Source of the DNA: Candidatus Nealsonbacteria bacterium CG23_combo_of_CG06-09_8_20_14_all_40_13
GTDB taxonomy: Bacteria > Patescibacteriota > UBA1384 > UBA12157_A > GCA-002773005
Direction: 5' to 3'
Assembly (NCBI GenBank): GCA_002771215.1
Contig: PCRM01000017.1
Coordinates: 1 to 35,916, forward strand
Length of the DNA stretch: 35,916 nucleotides
Shown here: in pieces, positions 1 through 8,006 of the stretch
Layout of the letters: every line of letters begins with the position of its first letter
Numbering within the stretch: position 1 is the first letter of the stretch
Notes under the pieces: model-generated
The model's input: only the letters and a program-made list of their open reading frames with translations
What the model was told of the DNA's origin: nothing
The model's database searches: none
Translations under genes and position numbers: made by a program

Positions 1-212
1 AAAGCCCTGCCCGAGCCAGATTTAAGGTATTTCTCAAATTCAAAAGCTTTGTATTTGTCTCTAATTGCGAAATAAAAATCTAATTTCATAGGTAAACGAT
101 TTACCGTTGCTGGTATGTGTCCTTTTTGATGTCGTGAAAGTCTGTTTTTAAGATTATCTGTACAACCTACGTAATAACCATCTTTACATTTTCAACTATA
201 GACATAATACAT
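1..212 (-). pseudogene. GIY-YIG endonuclease-like fragment, interrupted by in-frame TGA and truncated by the window edge
   Basis: Minus-strand reading from ATG at 212: MYYVYS*KCKDGYYVGCTDNLKNRLSRHQKGHIPATVNRLPMKLDFYFAIRDKYKAFEFEKYLKSGSGRA. This is GIY-YIG/UPF0213-like, with TGA at 194-192. Confidence 0.7.
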
Positions 213-248
213 ATATTTATCTTATTGGTGAAGGTCTCCTTGCGCCAC

Positions 249-264
249 CGCTAAAGCTTTAGCG
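249..264. repeat. perfect 16-bp palindrome CGCTAAAGCTTTAGCG
   Basis: Read directly; lies at the edge of a repeat-rich intergenic block. Confidence 0.7.
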
Positions 265-285
265 ACACGCGGTCGCGAACCTACT

Positions 286-395
286 GGCGGACTGTGTCAC
301 GCCGTAGGCTTTGACTGCGTCCGGCCAAAGGCGGACTGTGTCACGCCGAAGGCTTTGACTGCGTCCGGCCAAAGGCGGACTGTGTCACGCTCGCC
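286..395. repeat. 44-bp tandem repeat (two full units plus one partial)
   Basis: GGCGGACTGTGTCACGCCGWAGGCTTTGACTGCGTCCGGCCAAA starts at 286 and 330; a third partial copy starts at 374 and diverges after GGCGGACTGTGTCACGC. Confidence 0.85.
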
Positions 396-426
396 TTGGC
401 GTAGCTTCGGCGTAGCCAGGCCGTAG

Positions 427-444
427 GTCCGCTTCGGCGGACCG
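427..444. repeat. inverted repeat GGTCCGC-TTCG-GCGGACC
   Basis: Perfect 7-bp stem just downstream of the tRNA-Ser 3' end (tRNA is on the minus strand). Confidence 0.6.
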
Positions 445-448
445 AAGG

Positions 449-535
449 CGGAGAGGGTGAGATTCGAACTCACGGAGCCCTTACGAGCTCAACGTCTTAG
501 CAGGACGCTGCTTTCAGCCGCTCAGCCACCTCTCC
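449..535 (-). tRNA. tRNA-Ser(GCU)
   Basis: Minus strand GGAGAGGTGGCTGAGCGGCTGAAAGCAGCGTCCTGCTAAGACG...long variable arm...GTTCGAATCTCACCCTCTCCG; anticodon GCT, 7-bp acceptor stem, class II variable arm. Confidence 0.95.
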
Positions 536-554
536 AAAATAGATTTAATCAAAT

Positions 555-1127
555 TCAAAACTTCAATAAACTGGCTAATCTGTCGGCAAAGTCCTCTGAA
601 GTCGTGCGCAATTTGGGCAGATACTGGGATAGAAAGAAGGATATTTTTTCGTCGCTTTCGCCGGTGATTAAAATTGTCAAAGCAGGCAGGAAGCGCCTGG
701 TTTGCTGCAAATAGAGTTTTTGCGGTTGGCGTTGGGAAATCCAGAAAGATTTGAAAACGGAATACGAATAAACTCTGTCTTTCAATACAATGCCGTCTTT
801 ACTAATTTTGCAGGCAATCTTTTTTGGCTTTTCAAAGGCCCGTTGAATAAAAACGACAATGCCCAAAATTACAATTACCATGCCCAAATACAGCTTTAAG
901 AAAAAGAAAATATCCAGCAAAATAATGCCGATAATGAAAATGCCGATGAGCCAAAAAATGCCTTTTTCACGATATTCAAAATGTTCGGTCTGAAAAGAGA
1001 TGGCAGACAATTCTCGAAACGTCGACTCGGAAGTAGCGATTTTTTCGACCCGAGACCGGCCCGCCTCGGGCTGAGCAACATGCTTGTGGACGACTTTTGT
1101 TTTTGTCATTTTTTTGTGCTTGACCAT
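555..1127 (-). CDS. small membrane protein of unknown function (two adjacent TM segments, PH-like C-terminus)
   Basis: 190-aa ORF with a hydrophobic hairpin (GIFWLIGIFIIGIILLDIFFFLKLYLGMVIVILGIVVFI); flanked by same-strand tRNA genes. Confidence 0.75.
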   Translation of the reverse strand: MVKHKKMTKTKVVHKHVAQPEAGRSRVEKIATSESTFRELSAISFQTEHFEYREKGIFWLIGIFIIGIILLDIFFFLKLYLGMVIVILGIVVFIQRAFEKPKKIACKISKDGIVLKDRVYSYSVFKSFWISQRQPQKLYLQQTRRFLPALTILITGESDEKISFFLSQYLPKLRTTSEDFADRLASLLKF

Positions 1128-1153
1128 TTTTCCTCCTTAATGTTTGACACAAA

Positions 1154-1241
1154 CGGAGAGGGTGAGATTCGAACTCACGGTGGCCAAAATGGCCACAATA
1201 GTTTTCAAAACTATCCCTTTAAACCACTCAGGCACCTCTCC
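1154..1241 (-). tRNA. tRNA-Ser(UGA)
   Basis: Minus strand GGAGAGGTGCCTGAGTGGTTTAAAGGGATAGTTTTGAAAACTATTGTGGCCATTTTGGCCACCGTGAGTTCGAATCTCACCCTCTCCG; anticodon TGA, long variable arm. Confidence 0.95.
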
Positions 1242-1251
1242 ATAAATCGAT

Positions 1252-1599
1252 TCACTTTAAGATATATTTATCATTGAGCGTTATTGATCTTCTTCCACAC
1301 AAGCATTCTTTGATTAAGTATTCTTTCTCATCTGAACTGAGAATATATAACCAGTCATAAGCGTTAATTTTTGCTTTTTTTACAACGTAACCATTTGAGT
1401 TAGAATGTATCCGTCTTAGATCCACATCGTGATCACTAGAATATTTTACTTGGACTCTCTTTAGTAGCCCATTTTGCTCAACAACAAGATCATAAGATGC
1501 CGATTCGGTTAATGGCAATAGGATATCATAACCCAATTTAGTAAAACTTGCTATCGCTTTAGCCACAGCATAATCACCTTTTCTCTGTGTGTATCTCAT
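1252..1599 (-). CDS. PD-(D/E)XK endonuclease-like protein (group I intron-associated endonuclease family-like)
   Basis: 115 aa with AxASFTKLGYDILLPLTESASYDLVVE...KRVQVKYSS, matching the D...(E/Q)xK core of this family. Confidence 0.65.
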   Translation of the reverse strand: MRYTQRKGDYAVAKAIASFTKLGYDILLPLTESASYDLVVEQNGLLKRVQVKYSSDHDVDLRRIHSNSNGYVVKKAKINAYDWLYILSSDEKEYLIKECLCGRRSITLNDKYILK

Positions 1600-1605
1600 A
1601 TACCT

Positions 1606-1634
1606 ATTATATCGGTATGGGCAACCGTTATCAA
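1606..1634 (-). promoter_or_regulatory. sigma70-like promoter TTGATA-N17-TATAAT, 6 nt from ATG
   Basis: Reverse complement TTGATAACGGTTGCCCATACCGATATAATAGGTATATG. Confidence 0.6.
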
Positions 1635-1713
1635 TATATTAAACCGCTATGCGACCCCTTCACTCGCAGTATACCGAAAAATCGTCTCCTTTACAAGGCA
1701 TTTTTATCCGTTT

Positions 1714-3000
1714 ATGATAAAGAAAATGCTTAAAAGAATTTTTGCCAGCCATTTTTTGAGGTCCTCATCAATTTTTTTTATCGGCGCGATTGTCGGCTCA
1801 ATTTTTAATTATTTGTTTGCTATGTCCATGGGTAGAATGATGGGGCCGACCAATTACGGAGTTTTAGTGGCACTTTTTTCTTTGATGGCGCTGATTACCA
1901 TTCCGACCGGCGTAGTTGCAACTGTCGCCATCCGCTTTACCGCCGCTTTCAAAACCAGAAATGAAATTGGCAAAATTCAAAGCTTATTTTACCTGCTATC
2001 TAAAAATATTTTTTACATTGCGCTGGCTGTCGCCGTAATTTTAGCCGCGGCTGCCGGCCCGATTAATAAATTTTTAAATATCCCCTCGCGCCTGCCCACC
2101 ATTTTGCTGGGTGTGGCCATTATTTTTATGTTTTTAATAGCGGTAACTCGCGGCATTTTGCAGGGCCTGCAAAAATTCACCCAACTTTCACTCAATATCA
2201 GCATTGACCCGTTCATCAAATTGCTGTTGGGCCTGACTTTGGTTTATTTCGGCCTCAATGTCAACGGCGCGCTGTTGGCTTTAATCGTTGCCGTGGCCGC
2301 CGCCTACTATTTGAGCTTTGTGGCATTGAAAAATATGTCTTTCAACTTTCGCCGCGAGCAGGCGCAAATTGACACCGCCGCAATCAAAAGCTATTTTAAA
2401 GATGTCTTTTGGGCTTTTTTAATTTTGACTTTATTTGTCAATATTGACATTATTTTGGTCAAACACTTCTTATCAGCCGAGCAAGCTGGCTATTACGGCG
2501 CGCTTTCCACTATGGGCAAAATTGTGATGTTTATTTCCCTGCCGATTACGGGCGTGATGTTTCCGATGGTCACCGGCTTGTATGAAAAAGGCGAAAAACA
2601 CTGGCGTCTGCTTTTTGGCTCGCTGGGTTTAATAATGATTTTGGGGTTGGCCGTCATTGCCTTTTATTTTGCCTTTCCGCAATTTGCGGTCAAAGCGCTT
2701 TTCGGCAGTCAATATCTTTCGGTTGCCCGCTTTTTGCCGCTTTTTGGCTTGGCCATCCTTTTGTATTCTCTCAGCTACGCCTTTGTCAATTACTTTTTAT
2801 CAATTAAAAAACGACTGTTCCTCTGGCCGCTGACTTTAATCGCCCTGCTGGAGCCGGTTTTAATCTGGCTTTATCACGACTCGTTTTTGACCATTATCAA
2901 AATATTAATTTTAGTTTTTGGCCTGACGCTGGCCGCGCTGGTAATGCTGTATATCTTAAGTAAAAAGCCGCAGCTTTCCCAACTGTTGTCCAAAAGCTAA
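1714..3000 (+). CDS. polysaccharide flippase / Wzx-like membrane protein
   Basis: 428 aa, about 12-14 TM segments, MATE/MOP-type N-terminus (SSIFFIGAIVGSIFNYLFAMSMGRMMGPTNYGVL). Confidence 0.85.
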   Translation: MIKKMLKRIFASHFLRSSSIFFIGAIVGSIFNYLFAMSMGRMMGPTNYGVLVALFSLMALITIPTGVVATVAIRFTAAFKTRNEIGKIQSLFYLLSKNIFYIALAVAVILAAAAGPINKFLNIPSRLPTILLGVAIIFMFLIAVTRGILQGLQKFTQLSLNISIDPFIKLLLGLTLVYFGLNVNGALLALIVAVAAAYYLSFVALKNMSFNFRREQAQIDTAAIKSYFKDVFWAFLILTLFVNIDIILVKHFLSAEQAGYYGALSTMGKIVMFISLPITGVMFPMVTGLYEKGEKHWRLLFGSLGLIMILGLAVIAFYFAFPQFAVKALFGSQYLSVARFLPLFGLAILLYSLSYAFVNYFLSIKKRLFLWPLTLIALLEPVLIWLYHDSFLTIIKILILVFGLTLAALVMLYILSKKPQLSQLLSKS

Positions 3001-3068
3001 ATTGCCCTCAAGCAAAATGATTTTTCTTTACAATTGTCCAACTTTTGTTAGTATAATTGAAGCAAAAG

Positions 3069-3818
3069 ATGAAACTTTCAGTTGTCATTCCCGCTTACAA
3101 TGAGGCGAAAAATATCCGCACCACTTTGCGGCGGCTTTTGAATATCTTGGAAAAAACGCTGACTTACCCCTTTGAAATAATTGTTGTGTCCGACGGCAGC
3201 ACGGACAAGACAGTCAGCCAAGCGCAAAAAATAAGCTCAAAAAAAGTGCGCGTTTTACACTACAAACAAAACCGCGGCAAGGGCCACGCCTTAACGCACG
3301 GCGTTAAAAATTCCACAAGCGAAATTGTCACCTTTTTTGACGCCGGCGGCGATTTTCAGGCGCAGTCCATTGATAAATTTATCAAATTGCTTGAGGTTTT
3401 TGACGCTGACATCGTCATCGGCTCCAAACGACATCCGGCTTCTGTAGTTAATTATCCTTTAAAAAGACGTTTTTACTCCCGTCTGTATCAGTTTTTAATT
3501 CGACTATTATTTAATCTTAATATCCGCGATACCCAAACTGGCTTAAAAGTTTTTAAAAGAACGGTTCTGGAAAAAATCTTACCGCGAGCACTGGTCAAAC
3601 AGTATGCCTTTGATTTAGAGTTGCTCGTGATTGCCCGTCAATTTGGCTTTAAAAAAATTTTTGAAGCACCGGTAAAGATGAAATATAACTTCTCCACTTC
3701 TTCCATAGGCGCCAAAACAATTTTTAATATCTTACGAGATACCGCCGCCATTTTTTACCGGGCGAAAATTTTGCACTATTACGACCGTCCGCATATCAAG
3801 TTAAAAGTTAAAAGTTAA
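3069..3818 (+). CDS. GT2 family glycosyltransferase (dolichyl-phosphate glucosyltransferase-like)
   Basis: KLSVVIPAYNEAKNIRTTLRRLL...VVSDGSTDKT...QNRGKGHALTHGVK. The track start at 3057 (TTG) overlaps a TATAAT at 3052-3057, so the ATG at 3069 is preferred. Confidence 0.88.
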   Translation: MKLSVVIPAYNEAKNIRTTLRRLLNILEKTLTYPFEIIVVSDGSTDKTVSQAQKISSKKVRVLHYKQNRGKGHALTHGVKNSTSEIVTFFDAGGDFQAQSIDKFIKLLEVFDADIVIGSKRHPASVVNYPLKRRFYSRLYQFLIRLLFNLNIRDTQTGLKVFKRTVLEKILPRALVKQYAFDLELLVIARQFGFKKIFEAPVKMKYNFSTSSIGAKTIFNILRDTAAIFYRAKILHYYDRPHIKLKVKS

Positions 3819-3834
3819 AAAGTAAAAGTTAATA
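3800..3834. repeat. heptanucleotide tandem array GTTAAAA-type
   Basis: GTTAAAA GTTAAAA GTTAAAA AGTAAAA GTTAATA; overlaps the stop codon region of the GT2 gene. Confidence 0.85.
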
Positions 3835-3836
3835 AG

Positions 3837-3865
3837 TTGACAACAGAACAATAAAATGGTAATAT
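3837..3865 (+). promoter_or_regulatory. sigma70-like promoter TTGACA-N17-TAATAT
   Basis: Consensus -35 and near-consensus -10 with 17-bp spacing, followed by AAGGAGG upstream of ATG 3894. Confidence 0.65.
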
Positions 3866-3893
3866 TTGTTATTCAAGGAGGCGAACATTAAAA

Positions 3894-4694
3894 ATGGAAA
3901 AAGCAGCGGAGTTGGATTTTGTTATTAAGACAGTTAGACAAGCTGGCAGAATTGTCAGAAGTTATTTTGGTCAAGTTAAAACTCAAAGTAAGGGCGGATT
4001 GGATATTGTCACTACTGCAGATAAAGAATCTGAAAATTTTATCAGACAAGCTTTAAAATCTTCTTATCCTGATTGGCAAATTCTTTCCGAAGAAGAAGGT
4101 GAAAAGGAAATTTCTCATGGTTTTTGCTGGATAGTCGATCCTTTAGATGGAACAGTGAATTTCACCCGAGGCGATCCCCATTTTGGCATCTCAATTGCTT
4201 TAACTTTTGAGGGAAAGTCAGTTTTAGGTGTAGTTTATGCCCCACTGGAACACAGATTATTCTTTGCCCAAAAAGGAAAAGGTGCATATGAAGTCTTACA
4301 GGGCAAAGGAGATTTTGAAGTTGTAAAAGAACGTAGAATTTTCGTCTCAAAAGTAGGTGATTTCAAAAGAGCAGTTGTTTTGACTGACTGGCCATGGGAT
4401 ATCAAGGCACGAGAAGAGGGAGCAAAATTTATCCAACATCTTGCTCCTTTAGTTTTGCAAATCAAAATTAGAGGCTCTGCCGTTTTGGATTTAGCTGATT
4501 TAGCAGCTGGCAGAATGGATGTCTATTTGCACGCTGGTCTTAAACCCTGGGACTGGGCTGCTGCCTGTTTGATTGTTGAAGAAGCAGGGGGCAGAGTAAC
4601 TGATTTGAAAGGAAAACCTTGGAATCCATGGAAACCTGCTCTTTTGGCTTCCAATGGTGCCTTACACCAGCAAATCTTGAATTTGATAAGCTAG
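3894..4694 (+). CDS. inositol monophosphatase family protein
   Basis: SEEEGEKE, WIVDPLDGTVNFTRGDPHFGISIAL, WDWAAACLIVEEAGG motifs. Confidence 0.92.
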   Translation: MEKAAELDFVIKTVRQAGRIVRSYFGQVKTQSKGGLDIVTTADKESENFIRQALKSSYPDWQILSEEEGEKEISHGFCWIVDPLDGTVNFTRGDPHFGISIALTFEGKSVLGVVYAPLEHRLFFAQKGKGAYEVLQGKGDFEVVKERRIFVSKVGDFKRAVVLTDWPWDIKAREEGAKFIQHLAPLVLQIKIRGSAVLDLADLAAGRMDVYLHAGLKPWDWAAACLIVEEAGGRVTDLKGKPWNPWKPALLASNGALHQQILNLIS

Positions 4695-4728
4695 AAGGAA
4701 GAAAACCTCACAAAAAGGAGTGATCGAT

Positions 4729-5484
4729 GTGCCACCAAAAACTGTATCAAACAGCGAAGCAGAGAAACTCAGACCTGGTTTTTTCGCCGGTCGAGGTAGC
4801 AATGTCAATCAACTGACGGTCGATGGCAAGCCAGTTCCGCCGGAAGTAGACTGGGAGGTCAAAAGCCCGTTTCAGACAATCAAACCCTTGGTTGTCTGTG
4901 ACAAAAACGGTATGCCGCAGTTCGATCGGCCGGGCGTATGGGAGGCGCCAAACGTGAACTTAGTCGTTTGGGGGCGTCGAAAAGAAGATGGCATGCCGAT
5001 GATCGGTGTTATTAATCAGCCTCGTCCTTACGCAGACGACCCGCGCGACCCGAACAGCCAAGAATCCGTAGTATTTGGCCAAACGCCGATGGGTTTTCTC
5101 GAAAAACTTCTTGGCGAGACGCTAGAAGAAACTGCTCGCCGAGAAGCAGGAGAAGAGGCTGGAGCAAATTCTGCCATCTTAAAGGTTTATCAACCCTTGA
5201 ACCCATGGCATAACCCTAGCCCATCATTCGTCTGTTCGTGGTCAGACCTTTATTTTGTAGAGGTAGACCTCGAAAAGATCGAAGAGCTCAAACAAGACAA
5301 GAGTGAGCCAATCTACAAACTAGAGTACATCCCCCTTCCCGAACTGCTCAGACGCATTGCGTCAGGAGAGAAAGATGGAGCGCTATACCGTGGATGTACC
5401 TCTAATTCTGTCTGGCTCATTTGGCTTGCCTGGCATCCCTCCTTCCTAAAGAATTATCTGGAAGATTACCATCCTATCGGATAA
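4729..5484 (+). CDS. NUDIX hydrolase family protein
   Basis: GETLEETARREAGEEAGA NUDIX-box-like motif. GTG at 4729 is well spaced from AAGGAG; the track start is 4720. Confidence 0.78.
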   Translation: MPPKTVSNSEAEKLRPGFFAGRGSNVNQLTVDGKPVPPEVDWEVKSPFQTIKPLVVCDKNGMPQFDRPGVWEAPNVNLVVWGRRKEDGMPMIGVINQPRPYADDPRDPNSQESVVFGQTPMGFLEKLLGETLEETARREAGEEAGANSAILKVYQPLNPWHNPSPSFVCSWSDLYFVEVDLEKIEELKQDKSEPIYKLEYIPLPELLRRIASGEKDGALYRGCTSNSVWLIWLAWHPSFLKNYLEDYHPIG

Positions 5485-5512
5485 GGAAGGAAAGATCAGA
5501 TCTAGCTTTGTC

Positions 5513-5543
5513 AGCCCTGCGCTATCCGGCGCGGGGCTTTTTT
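5513..5543 (+). terminator. rho-independent terminator
   Basis: AGCCCTGCGC-TATCCG-GCGCGGGGCT followed by T-run; 10-bp stem with one T.G. Confidence 0.85.
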
Positions 5544-5559
5544 ATATTCAAAATCACCC

Positions 5560-5588
5560 TTGACTAAAATACATACATAAGTTACAAA
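5560..5588 (+). promoter_or_regulatory. promoter-like TTGACT-N17-TACAAA
   Basis: Located between the terminator and the start of the UXS-intein gene. Confidence 0.45.
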
Positions 5589-5618
5589 GGGTTTACGGGG
5601 GATTTATGGGAGGTTTTT

Positions 5619-7991
5619 ATGAAGACTATCCTTGTTACTGGAGGAGCCGGCTTTATTGGTTCTAATTTATGCGAAAGATTGTTGAATGAAGGCAATAAAG
5701 TCATTTGTCTGGATAGTTTAATTACGGGAAATATTAAAAATATTTCTCCTTTATTTTCCAACTCAAATTTTATCTTCATTCGTCACGACATTTCTAAACC
5801 CGTCACTTTTTCATTAGGACAACCCCAAAATCCAGAAGCTATTTCTTTTCATCTCCCTTATAAAATTGATTATCTTTTAAATTTAGCCTGTCCAGCTTCA
5901 CCGGTTGATTTCCCGATTTATCCTCTCGAAATTCTTTTAACTTGCTCCTATGGAACCAAAAATATGCTTGATTTGGCCTTAGCGCACCAGGCTCGTTTTA
6001 TCCAAGCCTCAACTTCTGAAGTTTATGGGGACCCAATAGAACATCCACAAAAGGAAACTTATTTTGGTAATGTTAATCCTTACGGACCTCGCTCTTGTTA
6101 TGACGAAGGCAAAAGATATGCCGAAGCTTTAACTTATAACTATCGCAAAAAATATGGTTTAAATACAGGGATTGTTAGGATTTTTAATAGCATCCTTGGA
6201 GATCAACCAGTCTTTGTATTGAATGATGGCAAACTTTATTTAGAAACTATTGAAAAATATGTTCAAAAGTTGGAACAAAAAGGAGATGTCCAAAAAAGAA
6301 AAATTTACGTTCCATCTTTCGACCCCATAAGTAAAAAAATGAAACTTAGACAAGTATCAGCCATAATCAAACATCCTTGTTTAGCTGATACTTATGAATT
6401 GTCCTTGAGATACGGACGAAAAGTGAAAGTGACGGGTGACCATAGTGTTTTTACCCAAGATAAAGTTGGTCAGCCAGTGGCGAAACCAGTTAGAATGTTA
6501 AGAAAGGGAGACTATGTTGCTATTCCTGCTAAGATACCCGTTATTGAGAAAGATTTTCCTCAAATTAATGTAGCTGAACATTTTCTCAAAAGATTAGACA
6601 ATAATAAACTGTGGGGATACACTCTCTTTTCGTCAGCACTCCAAAAAACAATCATCCAAAAAAGGGAAGAAATCAACAGACTCATTGAAAAAAGCGGCCG
6701 TTACAAAACCCAAAGATATCGAAATGGCATAGTTGACACCTCTAATAGATTCAAACACCAATCTTTCCTGCCTCTTTCAATCGTCAAGCAATTAAACCTT
6801 CAGCTACCTCATGATGCGTCTTTGAAAGTTTTTTCGGGCGGTGCTCATATTTATGTGCCAAATGAAATTAAAATTACAAATGATATTCTTTGGCTACTCG
6901 GTTTTTTTGTGGCTGAAGGGAGTTTTCATTGGAAAGACAACAAAAGTTATTTTTTAACATTTTCTTCAGATATTCCTTTTCTCAAAAAAGCAAAAAAAAT
7001 ACTAGAAAAAAATTTTGGTGTTAAAGCCATTTATCAACCACCAAGAGAACAGCATCCTCCTTCTCTTTTTATCCATTCAAAAGTTCTTTATCTTATTTTT
7101 AAAGAAATTTTCGGCCTAATTGGTGCCAAAAGACTTCCCAACTGGATACTTCAGCTACCTTTAAGAAGATTAAAATACTTCTTAGAAGGATATAAGGATG
7201 GGGATGGAACTCACAGTGGCAAGATGGTAGGTGAAGAATTAGCCTTTAACACTTCCGATTCAGGCCTGGCTTCGGATTTAAATATTATCTTAATGCGTTT
7301 TGGGATTGTTGCCTCATTAGGAAAATACAAAACCACCTATAAACAAAGATATGGAGAAAAAACTTTTCCCTTTTATAGATTAACTGTTTGTAAACTCAAT
7401 GATTTTAATATTCTTAATTGGGATAGAGGAGTCAAACAGACATTAAATGCCAGAAGGATTGGTGATTTGGTTTGGGCCCAAGTAAAAACAATTAGAAAAT
7501 GTCTTGCTACAACCCACGTCTACGATTTCTCAGTGCCTGGGTTTGAAAATTTCATTGCAGGCAATGGAGTCTGTTGTCATAATACTTACGGACCTCTAAT
7601 GCGTCCAGATGATGGCCGAGTGGTCTCCAATTTTATTGTCCAAGCTTTAAAAGGTGAAGATTTAACTGTCTATGGCGATGGTTCTCAAACAAGAAGTTTC
7701 TGCTATATTGATGACATGATAGAAGGTATAATAAAAATGATGGAATCAGAAGGTCGCGGACCTGTGAATTTAGGCAATCCAGAAGAATTTACAATTTTAG
7801 AATTAGCCAAAAAAGTAATCGAACTGACCGGGTCCAAATCGTCAATCATTTATAAATCCCTGCCAGAAAACGACCCCAAACAAAGAAAACCAGATATAAC
7901 TTTGGCGAAAAATAAACTCCATTGGCAACCGAAAATTTCTCTTGAGGAGGGCTTACCAAAAACCATCGAATGGTTTAAAAGTTTACATTGA
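5619..7991 (+). CDS. UDP-glucuronate decarboxylase (NAD-dependent epimerase family) interrupted by an intein
   Basis: Extein: [60 protein letters not shown] | [22 protein letters not shown]; intein at residues 191-655. Confidence 0.93.
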   Translation: MKTILVTGGAGFIGSNLCERLLNEGNKVICLDSLITGNIKNISPLFSNSNFIFIRHDISKPVTFSLGQPQNPEAISFHLPYKIDYLLNLACPASPVDFPIYPLEILLTCSYGTKNMLDLALAHQARFIQASTSEVYGDPIEHPQKETYFGNVNPYGPRSCYDEGKRYAEALTYNYRKKYGLNTGIVRIFNSILGDQPVFVLNDGKLYLETIEKYVQKLEQKGDVQKRKIYVPSFDPISKKMKLRQVSAIIKHPCLADTYELSLRYGRKVKVTGDHSVFTQDKVGQPVAKPVRMLRKGDYVAIPAKIPVIEKDFPQINVAEHFLKRLDNNKLWGYTLFSSALQKTIIQKREEINRLIEKSGRYKTQRYRNGIVDTSNRFKHQSFLPLSIVKQLNLQLPHDASLKVFSGGAHIYVPNEIKITNDILWLLGFFVAEGSFHWKDNKSYFLTFSSDIPFLKKAKKILEKNFGVKAIYQPPREQHPPSLFIHSKVLYLIFKEIFGLIGAKRLPNWILQLPLRRLKYFLEGYKDGDGTHSGKMVGEELAFNTSDSGLASDLNIILMRFGIVASLGKYKTTYKQRYGEKTFPFYRLTVCKLNDFNILNWDRGVKQTLNARRIGDLVWAQVKTIRKCLATTHVYDFSVPGFENFIAGNGVCCHNTYGPLMRPDDGRVVSNFIVQALKGEDLTVYGDGSQTRSFCYIDDMIEGIIKMMESEGRGPVNLGNPEEFTILELAKKVIELTGSKSSIIYKSLPENDPKQRKPDITLAKNKLHWQPKISLEEGLPKTIEWFKSLH
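6189..7583 (+). other. in-frame intein (465 aa) with LAGLIDADG homing endonuclease domain
   Basis: N-terminal [16 protein letters not shown]; block [19 protein letters not shown] motifs [11 protein letters not shown] and [12 protein letters not shown]-terminal [22 protein letters not shown] followed by Thr+1. Confidence 0.95.
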
Positions 7992-8006
7992 GGAGTCTTC
8001 GACGAA

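Noticed and set aside
286-395. Possible CRISPR array
   Set aside because: The 44-bp units are directly tandem with no unique spacers, and no cas genes are visible.
457-714. 85-aa plus-strand ORF over tRNA-Ser(GCU)
   Set aside because: Covers a tRNA gene and the 3' end of the minus-strand membrane-protein gene; no protein-like character.
449-1180. 27-bp direct repeat shared by the two tRNA-Ser 3' ends as integration att sites
   Set aside because: Identity is explained by the shared T-arm/acceptor sequence of the two tRNA-Ser genes; no integrase in between.
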